NCBI GenBank assembly: GCA_029881255.1 | Contig: JAOUMY010000004.1 | Location: 271,313 to 335,312, forward strand | DNA: 64,000 nucleotides | Source: Gammaproteobacteria bacterium | GTDB taxonomy: Bacteria > Pseudomonadota > Gammaproteobacteria > S012-40 | Reading direction: 5' to 3' | In this document: in pieces, positions 29,077 to 36,724 of the stretch | How positions within the stretch are numbered: position 1 is the stretch's first letter | Layout: each line of letters starts with the position of its first letter | Position numbers and translations under genes: made by a program | The notes under the pieces: generated by a model | Databases searched by the model: none | Seen by the model: only the letters and a program-made list of their open reading frames with translations | What the model was told of the DNA's origin: nothing

Positions 29077-32000
29077 CTAATCGAAATGTGCCGGGTATCC
29101 TACAGAGAACGACGTGCTTTCCCCTGAATAACGATCGGCGATATGAACGCCGTACTCGTCTCCTATGTAGACAATTCCGTCTTCAGCATCAATCGCCATC
29201 GAGTAAGGGCGGTTGAATGCTGGGATACTGTTACGTCGAGCATACACAACACCGTCTCTATCTCCTGTCGAAGGTTCAACCGACATCACGGCGTTTAAAT
29301 CATTGTCTACTGTGTATAACATTCGAGTGGATTTATCGAAGCGCAAATCTTGAATGTCATCGAAATTCACGCCCCAGCCGATTGTATAGTCCTGATCGGT
29401 AATCTCGTCATAATAGTAACCGGAAACAATCTCCGCGTTTGGCGTCTCAGCATTGAGATCTATTTCCAGGACTTTCTCAGAATCGTCCAGCACGTACAGC
29501 AAGCCCTTTTCTTCATCAAGAGCGAGTGCAGTAGGATTGGACAACCAGTAATAATCGTTTGGAACGCTATCTTCATCATCTATATATCCATATACGTAGG
29601 TGCGATTTCCATTTGTGAGATCGATTGCAAAAATGACATCGTCGCCTGAATCAGAAACTAAAAGACGATTGTGCGTTTTATCCAACACGATATCCTGCGG
29701 TCGGTCAAAACTCGATCCTTCCCCGACATATTCCCCAGTATCGTAATCATATCCCGAAAATATGGAACGATTGCCGGTATCCAGATCGACCTTGAAGATT
29801 GCCTCATAGTCCTCATCCGTTACATACGCCATATTGGCGTCTACATCGACGACAAAATCATTGAGGTCATCAAACTCAGGACCATCACCGACACCGTTAC
29901 CGGATAGTATTGTTCTTTCGCCAGCTGAAAGGCTAACCTGGAACATTACGGCTTGACTTTTATCCAGACCAACCAGCCTATTGTGTACCTTGTCCAGTTC
30001 CAATTCGTCGGCACTGAACGCCGGACCGGTACCAAGAACGGTGGCGTAAACAGTCGTTCGATTACCGTTTACGGGATTGATACTAACTATTTTGCTTCCA
30101 TACGACAGAATGGCGATTATTTGATTTGTCGCTTGGTCAAAATGAATTTGCGTCATGTTTAAAAGTGAATCGCCAGTCCCTCGGCTGTCACTACTGATCA
30201 CACTGCGATTTCCGTTACTAATATCAATTGCCAGAATGCGATTTTCATTCGGTTCCATTAAAAAGACGCGGCCATTGATGGAATCATTCTCGAGCAAGCT
30301 TGAATTCGCGCCGAATGATTCACCACTACCAATTTCATCAAACTCCGAAACCGTTGTACGGTTTCCCGTTTCGATATCAACAGCTACCAGTCGCTGTGAT
30401 GATGAGTCATAGACGTAGATAACTTCACCGTTGACTGTTAGTCCTGAGGGCGCAGAAAACGCACCGCCAGTTCCGTATGCTGCATTCGATACAAAGCGTC
30501 GTTCACCGGTGGAACGATTAATGGCGGCGACTGCGTTATTCGCGGCATCAAGATAGATGATATCTTCTCCGAGTATAGCCAGTTCCTTAACTGAGTAAAG
30601 AACCAATCGGCCAACCTGATTGTTTGCAATAATCTTGGAAGTGTTATCTGCAAGAAAATACGATCTTAATTCATCGTTTATCCAATCTATTGTCAATAAT
30701 CGGTCATTCACATCGTCATATACCAGATCAGAAATATATGTACTCGTTGGCGGCGTTTTACTTGTACGATTGCCAGTTTCCAGATCGACCTCTATGACGC
30801 TGCGATACCAGTTACCGAACCAGACTTTACTTCCATCCGAACTGGCTGTCATACCATATCCGCTTGACCAATTACTTCCTGTGCCAATACCATCTGCTGA
30901 ACTCGAGAGTATTGTTTTTTCGCCATCGCTTATTGCAACGCCTACCAATTTATTTGAATCAGACACTAAAAGCGAACTCGCATCCCCAGACATCACCATA
31001 TCAGCTGGGTTACTAAAACCACCGGTCAGCTCAACACGGTCCCCGATCACAGTAGTTTCTGTAGCAGATAACAGAACCTCTACAATTGTTGCACTCGATC
31101 CACTTCCACTCAGAACGAACAGTCTATTGCTGTCGGCGTCATGAGCGAGTGCACGTGGCGAAATTGTTGGACCAGTTCCTACTGAGCCACTAGAGAGAAC
31201 AGTCCGATCTCCACTCGTTAGGTCGACTGCGATGATATGTCCTGAGTAATAGCCGGCAACCAGCAATCGAGTATTTGAAGAATCGACAACCATGTCATAG
31301 ATCGAACCAAAATGTGTTCCTGCACCAACAGACGGGGAGGACAAAATTCTACGTTCCCCTGTGCGAACATTAACTTCCGCAATGCCATTTCCGTTGTCAT
31401 CGGCTATATATGCCTTTTGAGATTCTGGGTCGTAAGCGATACGTTTTGCATAATTGCTGATATTCGGTCCGGCCTGAGATTCAGATGACACAATTTCGCC
31501 ATCGCCGGTTCCCAGGTCGATGCTTTTTAAGTCGCCTTCGTTAGTATCAACAAATATTATTCGGCCTGTGGCTTCCTCACGCACCATTGCACCTATGCGA
31601 CCCACATAAATACTTTCGTTGTTGCTATAGGAATAAATCTTTTCCCCAAAACCGGTTGTTGGATCGATAGAGTACATGCCACGCAGTGAAGAATCCGCCA
31701 CCAGCGCTCGGGAACTACCTGGTAAGTACGAAATATCCAATACGTTTTTGAGTAAAACGCCTTTATTTATAACCGTAACTGTTTCGCTCGTAATACCTTT
31801 GGTACCATTTGCGTTGGTTATTTCCACCTTTAGGGTGTTTTCTCCGAGGGTCAGCGGTACTTCTGCCACCCAGTTTTGGAAACTGTTGTCGCTTTGTGCT
31901 TCAGACGCATTGACCTTAATGGCAGTAATCTGGCTACTTTTCTCACTTATGCCTGAGACGCGTAAGACATTGGTGGCGACTATGGCATTATTGTAGGGGA

Positions 32001-32220
32001 AGGTTATGACCGCCGGAGAAGTAGTTAAGCGTCTGACTGATCCAGATCCGGAAAAGCCACTACTACCACTACTACTATTCCCGCCACTGCCACCACCGAC
32101 GGTTGAGCTTGTTCCAGGACTTGTCGTATCCGATACATCAACTGTTGTGGCTTTACCACAAGCTAATAGCAGCACGGAAATTAGACTGGTTAAAATTAAT
32201 GATGCGAAAGTATTCTTCAC
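29077..32220 (-). CDS. Large lipoprotein with about 18 beta-propeller-type repeats
   Basis: A 1047-residue exported lipoprotein. Lipobox LLAC with Cys21 and Gly at +2 suggests outer-membrane sorting. After a Gly/Ser-rich linker comes an Ig-like part (about 68-152), then from about 157 to the end roughly 18 units of 45-60 residues. Each unit has the form 'xRLLVxDxxxxxIxAVDLxTGxRTxLS' followed by a loop such as GxGTGP. This is a propeller repeat related to NHL/YWTD-like folds; 18 would make two or three propellers. The target is unknown. Own promoter and palindromic operator at 32254-32285; GAGGAG ribosome site. Confidence 0.85.
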   Translation of the reverse strand: MKNTFASLILTSLISVLLLACGKATTVDVSDTTSPGTSSTVGGGSGGNSSSGSSGFSGSGSVRRLTTSPAVITFPYNNAIVATNVLRVSGISEKSSQITAIKVNASEAQSDNSFQNWVAEVPLTLGENTLKVEITNANGTKGITSETVTVINKGVLLKNVLDISYLPGSSRALVADSSLRGMYSIDPTTGFGEKIYSYSNNESIYVGRIGAMVREEATGRIIFVDTNEGDLKSIDLGTGDGEIVSSESQAGPNISNYAKRIAYDPESQKAYIADDNGNGIAEVNVRTGERRILSSPSVGAGTHFGSIYDMVVDSSNTRLLVAGYYSGHIIAVDLTSGDRTVLSSGSVGTGPTISPRALAHDADSNRLFVLSGSGSSATIVEVLLSATETTVIGDRVELTGGFSNPADMVMSGDASSLLVSDSNKLVGVAISDGEKTILSSSADGIGTGSNWSSGYGMTASSDGSKVWFGNWYRSVIEVDLETGNRTSKTPPTSTYISDLVYDDVNDRLLTIDWINDELRSYFLADNTSKIIANNQVGRLVLYSVKELAILGEDIIYLDAANNAVAAINRSTGERRFVSNAAYGTGGAFSAPSGLTVNGEVIYVYDSSSQRLVAVDIETGNRTTVSEFDEIGSGESFGANSSLLENDSINGRVFLMEPNENRILAIDISNGNRSVISSDSRGTGDSLLNMTQIHFDQATNQIIAILSYGSKIVSINPVNGNRTTVYATVLGTGPAFSADELELDKVHNRLVGLDKSQAVMFQVSLSAGERTILSGNGVGDGPEFDDLNDFVVDVDANMAYVTDEDYEAIFKVDLDTGNRSIFSGYDYDTGEYVGEGSSFDRPQDIVLDKTHNRLLVSDSGDDVIFAIDLTNGNRTYVYGYIDDEDSVPNDYYWLSNPTALALDEEKGLLYVLDDSEKVLEIDLNAETPNAEIVSGYYYDEITDQDYTIGWGVNFDDIQDLRFDKSTRMLYTVDNDLNAVMSVEPSTGDRDGVVYARRNSIPAFNRPYSMAIDAEDGIVYIGDEYGVHIADRYSGESTSFSVGYPAHFD

Positions 32221-32253
32221 AACCCACTCCTCTATAACTAGGCTTTTTTAGAA

Positions 32254-32285
32254 TTATATAATTGACATGCCAAATGGAATGTCAA
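32254..32285 (-). promoter_or_regulatory. Promoter and palindromic operator upstream of the lipoprotein gene
   Basis: On the minus strand TTGACA (32285-32280) is followed after 18 bases by TTATAT, near-consensus sigma70 elements, 30-40 bases before the start codon. The -35 is one arm of a 24-base imperfect palindrome (arms TTGACAT at 32262-32268 and ATGTCAA at 32279-32285, inner CC/GG also paired), which suggests a repressor site over the promoter. Confidence 0.6.
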
Positions 32286-32731
32286 CAACGTGGGAATACA
32301 ACAGGATTCTACGAAACCAACCCCCCCCCAATGCAAGAGCAGCTAACCATAACTCCCGCCCAGAATTTGGTCAACAACTTCTCATAGACAACATTAATAT
32401 ATGCTCCTATTAGTGCGGCTAGTATGAATTAAACAGATCCGTTCCCGCTTGAAGTGTCGCCAAACCAAGACGCTAAGACACTTCGCAAAGTAGGTTCAAA
32501 TAGCGCCATAAAACCATCACCGTAAATTTAAACAACGAAACACCCAATAGTGGGGCAAAACACCCAATCCAACGCTTGTCAAAACGTCTGAACGAAAGAC
32601 CTAAACACCATCCGCTTGTTTTCTTACAGAATGTCTATTGAGAAAAGTAATTGGCACAAAACATGTGTATGCATTGCTGCCTGCATATTGGATTCAGGCC
32701 TTCGAAAAAAAGTAAGTTTGAATTGGAGAAA
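32286..32731. promoter_or_regulatory. Intergenic control region with C9 tract and direct repeats
   Basis: No gene is present. A run of nine C lies at 32321-32329, 36-44 bases upstream of the lipoprotein -35. An 11-base direct repeat AAACACCCAAT occurs at 32538-32548 and 32558-32568, start-to-start 20 bases (about two helical turns), upstream of the helical-protein gene at 32732. Confidence 0.5.
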
Positions 32732-33094
32732 ATGATGAGAAAAATTATTACTGCTTGTTCAGCTCTTGTATTCCTGACTGCTATGTCAACTGCGCATGCA
32801 GCAATGACAGAAGTTTGTGACACCGCTTTGTCGATGACAAAAAACTATACTAACGCTGTTGAGATAACTGGGCGACAGGCCGATCGTGATCGCGCTACTT
32901 TGTTAGGCAAAATTGACGATGCAAGGTTGAAGATGTTGTTAGACAAACCGGAAGACGCATGGCAGAAGCTGGAAGATTATAAAACTAAGGTCGCAAGCAT
33001 GGTGGAAAGTCTAAAACCGAGTTTGAGTCAGACGGATGCTGAGTCTCTAACAACTGCAGCAATTGAAAGTCAGATGGTATGCACTGGAATGTAG
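32732..33094 (+). CDS. Exported helical protein, FIMAH-like
   Basis: ATG 32732 has GGAG upstream and begins a signal peptide (MMRKIITACSALVFLTAMSTAHAA). The mature part of about 95 residues is all helical: 'ATLLGKIDDARLKMLLDKPEDAWQKLEDYKTKV' then 'SLSQTDAESLTTAA'. This order of a KL-A pair, a D-K-A-x-x-L helix and a final D-A-x-x-L-x-x-A is like the FIMAH domain found on the surfaces of bacteria. A Cys near each end of the mature part could form one disulfide. FIMAH likeness is my reading, not a search result. Confidence 0.6.
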   Translation: MMRKIITACSALVFLTAMSTAHAAMTEVCDTALSMTKNYTNAVEITGRQADRDRATLLGKIDDARLKMLLDKPEDAWQKLEDYKTKVASMVESLKPSLSQTDAESLTTAAIESQMVCTGM

Positions 33095-33307
33095 TGTTAA
33101 TGGTCGAAAGTATCTCGTTTAGCCTTATATATAAAGACTAAGAATTGCGCCTTTCCTGATCCGAGTCGGACACGGGAGGCGCTGTCTTACCATCCGGCAA
33201 TCCACTCGCGAAGATCCATAAAAGTCCTGATAATCAGCGATATATCCACAGCTCACAGGTAGGAGTTTTTAGTTTTCGGCGAACAAAACTTCGGCTATGA
33301 TGCCCGA

Positions 33308-33595
33308 ATGAAATATGCCTCTCGCATTCTGCCGATTCTGTTGCTAACGCTATGTTTTGCTGGCTATCTGTTGCATCAGACCCAACACCAAATTGACCCT
33401 GGCACTGTTGATGAGAGCACCAATTGCGAGTTTTGTCTCACCGGACATGGCCCTACAGCGCTGACTTCCTCGTCCGATCCGCTGGTAACAGGCGAGTTTC
33501 AAGCGTGTGATATACCAGCAGTTTCCCATCAAATATCTTTAAGTTTCAGAGGCTTTCAGTTTTCCTCCCGCGCACCACCTACGATAGGCGCGTAA
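33308..33595 (+). CDS. Exported metal-site small protein of the metal-uptake operon
   Basis: A 95-residue protein with an N-terminal hydrophobic segment (signal or anchor, about 8-22), followed by HQTQHQ, then 'NCEFCLTGHGP'. Histidines plus a CxxC and His are suited to bind metal. It sits about 100 bases upstream of the porin-like gene in the metal operon, a place where small His/Cys proteins are often found. No family name is given with confidence; some DUF2946-type proteins have this look. Confidence 0.5.
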   Translation: MKYASRILPILLLTLCFAGYLLHQTQHQIDPGTVDESTNCEFCLTGHGPTALTSSSDPLVTGEFQACDIPAVSHQISLSFRGFQFSSRAPPTIGA

Positions 33596-33701
33596 TCAGT
33601 CCTTATAGTCTTAGTGTTTTTGCTCGTCGGCATCGGTACAGATACCGCAGGCTACATGTTAAGACCCGTTCTAGTCGGTATTTAGATTCGTAGGTAAGCA
33701 T

Positions 33702-34937
33702 ATGTTGTCAGATAGAAAATCCTTTAATTCAGGGCTTGTTCTGTTGTTATCTGTCAGTCTTTCGTTTGGCGCCCAGGCGTCTGGTGAAGGTCTGCAAATA
33801 GGCCTTTCGGGCACTTCTGCCGTCGGTATGGGTACGGTAGGCGATGGCACAATCGCTAAATTACAGGCCGGTGGTCATGATCCAAAACGCAACGGTTTTA
33901 CCGTGCAGAACATCGAACTCTCTTTGTCTGCCGCCGTCGACCCGTATTGGGATGCACAGTCGAATATTGTGTCGCAGATTTCTCCCGATGGGGAAAGCGT
34001 TTTCGAACTGGAAGAAGCCTATTTTGTTTCGCGGGCGCTTCCGCTGGGATTACAACTCAAAGGCGGACAGTTCTATACCGAGTTCGGTCGTCACAATCCG
34101 CAACATCCTCATGTTTGGTCTTTTGTGGATCAACCTATCATCGCCAGTCGCCTGTTAGGCGGGGATGGTTTACGCAGTCAGGGTGGACGACTGTCCTGGT
34201 TAGCCCCTTTGCCCTGGATGTCAGAATTTTTCGTCGCGTTGCAAAATGCCAACGGTGAAACAACACATAGTTTTATGAGCAGCGGTGAACAGCACAACCA
34301 CGGAGGGGAAATACAGGCGGAAGCTAGTTTCGCAGAGTTTGCTCTGGTCGATAGACCGGTAAAGAATGCGGGGGATCTGTTGTATTCCGTGCGTTGGCTG
34401 AACGGCTTCGATGTGGGTGAGACACTCGGTGCCAATCTTGGTTTGTCCGCATTGTATGGACCGAATAACACCGGCTATGAAACGGACACGCAAATCCTTG
34501 GCGCAGATGTATTCGTTAAATGGCAGGCGCAACAAAGCCATCGTGGTTTTCCTTTTGTCGCATGGCACACAGAAATTATGCGACGGGATTATCTTGCAGG
34601 AGATGAGGGCAATACGGCACATGCAAAACTGATCGACGTGGGCATGTTCAGTCAGTTGACCTGGGGGTTTCGGCAGGGATGGGTAATGGGTCTGCGTTAT
34701 GAATGGGCACAAGGTAATGAGGCCCATGCCCATGATGCGTTGGCTGAGGAAGAAATTGATCCTATGCGTGACAAGCGCCAGCGAATGTCGACGAATCTCA
34801 CGTATTTCCCGAGCGAGTTTAGCAAGGTTCGACTGCAATACAATCAAGATCATGCCGATCACCTTGGCGGTGTCGCACATAGTTTTTGGTTGCAGATTGA
34901 ATACACCATAGGTGCGCACATGGCGCATCAGTTTTAG
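33702..34937 (+). CDS. Outer-membrane porin-like protein of the metal-uptake operon
   Basis: A 411-residue protein with a signal peptide to about residue 27 (AQA). It then has many alternating amphipathic strands, aromatic-rich ('HVWSFVDQP', 'WLAPLPWMSEFFVALQNANG', 'VMGLRYEW') and a C-terminal aromatic (QF), as in outer-membrane barrels. Loops are His-rich (GEQHNHGG, NEAHAHDA, QDHADHLGG). Large exported proteins like this precede zinc-type ABC genes in many proteobacteria. Role as metal porin is inferred from context and the His loops. Confidence 0.65.
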   Translation: MLSDRKSFNSGLVLLLSVSLSFGAQASGEGLQIGLSGTSAVGMGTVGDGTIAKLQAGGHDPKRNGFTVQNIELSLSAAVDPYWDAQSNIVSQISPDGESVFELEEAYFVSRALPLGLQLKGGQFYTEFGRHNPQHPHVWSFVDQPIIASRLLGGDGLRSQGGRLSWLAPLPWMSEFFVALQNANGETTHSFMSSGEQHNHGGEIQAEASFAEFALVDRPVKNAGDLLYSVRWLNGFDVGETLGANLGLSALYGPNNTGYETDTQILGADVFVKWQAQQSHRGFPFVAWHTEIMRRDYLAGDEGNTAHAKLIDVGMFSQLTWGFRQGWVMGLRYEWAQGNEAHAHDALAEEEIDPMRDKRQRMSTNLTYFPSEFSKVRLQYNQDHADHLGGVAHSFWLQIEYTIGAHMAHQF

Positions 34938-34946
34938 GAGTTGGCT

Positions 34947-35852
34947 ATGATGCGCTTTATTCAAATAGTGATTACGACTTTGTCGCTGCTAACATCGGGC
35001 ATTGTGAGTGCGCAGCTCAATGTGGTGACAACAACGCAAGACCTGGCGGCTCTGGCGCAAGCGGTGGGTGGTTCACACATCCACGCAGAGGCGTTGACTA
35101 TGGGTACGCGAGACCCACACTTTGCCGAGGCAAGGCCGAGTATGATACGCGTCGTACATGGGGCTGATGTGTTAGTTGTTGTCGGCGCTGACCTGGAAAT
35201 TGGATGGCTGCCAGCAGTTTTACGTTCTGCGCGCAATGCAAAGGTACAAACAGGTGGCGAAGGCTTTCTTGATTTGTCTGAGCATGTGGCGTTGTTAGGC
35301 AAGGCCTCTGGCCCAGTTGATCGAAGTCTGGGAGATGTACATGTACAGGGCAATCCCCATTACTGGCTGGACCCGCAAAATGGTTTGGTCATGGCCCGAA
35401 CGATTGCCGACAAACTCATTGAAATGGATAAAACTCATCGCGTAGATTACGAAGCAAATTTTGCCAGTTTCGAAAAGACTTTACAGACAAAAATAAAACA
35501 GTGGCATGACGCGCTTTCGATTCTAAAAGGCAAGAAGATTATTGTGTATCACAATTCTCTTTTGTATCTGGCCAAAACCTTTGGCTTTGAGATCGTCGCC
35601 GAGATCGAACCAAAACCGGGCATATCGCCAAGTGCCGCTCATTTGGCCAAGTTGGTGTCGACAATTAAAAGCCAGGATATCGATTTATTACTCATGGAAC
35701 CATATTACGAAAGACGTTCCGCAGAATTTCTACAACGAAATACCGGTATACAGGTGTACGTCATACCGCAATCAGTAGGATCGACCAGTAAAGTCACTAA
35801 CTATATTGAACTCTTCGACGAAATTGTGTTTGCTTTACGCGGAGTCAAGTAA
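34947..35852 (+). CDS. Metal ABC transporter substrate-binding protein (ZnuA/TroA family)
   Basis: About 301 residues with signal peptide (to SAQ). Metal-binding family marks: 'TRDPHFAEARPSM' (first His), 'GNPHYWLDPQNG' (second His) and 'EIEPKPGISPSAAHLAKLV'. The His-rich loop of many zinc ZnuA proteins is absent, so the metal is open (Zn or Mn). AGGAG six bases before ATG 34947; TTG 34941 and ATG 34950 are alternatives. Its stop overlaps the permease start (TAATG). Confidence 0.85.
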   Translation: MMRFIQIVITTLSLLTSGIVSAQLNVVTTTQDLAALAQAVGGSHIHAEALTMGTRDPHFAEARPSMIRVVHGADVLVVVGADLEIGWLPAVLRSARNAKVQTGGEGFLDLSEHVALLGKASGPVDRSLGDVHVQGNPHYWLDPQNGLVMARTIADKLIEMDKTHRVDYEANFASFEKTLQTKIKQWHDALSILKGKKIIVYHNSLLYLAKTFGFEIVAEIEPKPGISPSAAHLAKLVSTIKSQDIDLLLMEPYYERRSAEFLQRNTGIQVYVIPQSVGSTSKVTNYIELFDEIVFALRGVK

Positions 35853-36670
35853 TGGAATATTGGCTGCTATTACCCGCGTTTACCATGATGGCGCTTATGG
35901 CGCTCACACATTCCTATCTGGGCATACACATACTCGCTCGGGGCATTATTTTTGCCGATCTTGCCCTGGCGCAAATCGCGGCCCTGGGAGCCAGTATCGC
36001 TTTTTTAATGGGCGAGGACGCTCACGGAAGCTCGGCTGGGTTTTATGCGTTTGCCGCTACTTTTGTCGCCGCGGCGCTCTTTTCTCAGCTTCGTCGTATT
36101 GAAGACAACACGACACGAGAAGTAGCAATAGGTGTCGCCTACGTTGTTTCGACAGCACTCTCTGTGGTGATACTTAGTCGTTCCTCGCAGGGAATGGAGG
36201 AACTCAAATCTATCTTCAATGGCAATATATTGTGGGTGAGTTGGGACGATATCGGTGTAGTTGCGGCGACATATGCGCTGGTCAGCATAATACATATCGT
36301 TTATCGACGCGCTTTTTCTCAACTGTCCTTCGGTGACGCATCGCGGAAGCCTAATTATCTGTGGGAGTTTTTCTTCTTTCTTTCATTCGCCGTCGTAATC
36401 ACTGTTGCGGTGCGTATCGCTGGTGTGTTGCTGGTGTTTGCTTTCCTGATTATTCCGGCGTTCAGCGCGTCATTGGTTAAGCCAAACTACCGAACTCGCT
36501 TATGGATAGCTTTTCTAATGGGACTCGCAGGCGCGCTTATGGGACTCTATGTTGCGTTTGTCTTGGATTTGCCCGTAGGTGCAACCGTGGTTTCCCTATT
36601 GGGATTGTTGCCATTGCTGGCACTTGTGCTGCGTATCTTTATACGGGGAAACAACGTACACCGGCAATAA
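35852..36670 (+). CDS. Metal ABC transporter permease (ZnuB family)
   Basis: A 272-residue inner-membrane protein with 7-9 helices, typical of the ZnuB/TroC family: 'HSYLGIHILARGIIFADLALAQIAALGASIAF', 'EVAIGVAYVVSTALSVV', 'RIAGVLLVFAFLIIPAFSA'. ATG overlaps the stop of the binding protein. The operon ends here at a terminator, with no ATPase (ZnuC-type) gene before or after it. The ATPase may be elsewhere in the genome. Confidence 0.88.
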   Translation: MEYWLLLPAFTMMALMALTHSYLGIHILARGIIFADLALAQIAALGASIAFLMGEDAHGSSAGFYAFAATFVAAALFSQLRRIEDNTTREVAIGVAYVVSTALSVVILSRSSQGMEELKSIFNGNILWVSWDDIGVVAATYALVSIIHIVYRRAFSQLSFGDASRKPNYLWEFFFFLSFAVVITVAVRIAGVLLVFAFLIIPAFSASLVKPNYRTRLWIAFLMGLAGALMGLYVAFVLDLPVGATVVSLLGLLPLLALVLRIFIRGNNVHRQ

Positions 36671-36673
36671 AAA

Positions 36674-36702
36674 AAGCCGACCACCATTTCGATGGTCGGC
36701 TT
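36674..36702. terminator. Terminator between convergent genes
   Basis: Stem AAGCCGACCA (36674-36683) / TGGTCGGCTT (36693-36702). On the minus strand it is followed by a run of T (strong); on the plus strand the T-tract is weak. It serves the SoxB-like gene best. Confidence 0.88.
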
Positions 36703-36724
36703 CATTCCAGAGGCTCTCTCGGAA

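Noticed and set aside
29671-32251. Several open frames on the + strand
   Set aside because: All lie antisense to the 1047-residue lipoprotein, whose repeats and lipobox prove the minus frame; they are shadows.
32538-32568. Direct repeats as a possible CRISPR or attachment site
   Set aside because: Only two copies of 11 bases; no cas genes, integrase or tRNA nearby.
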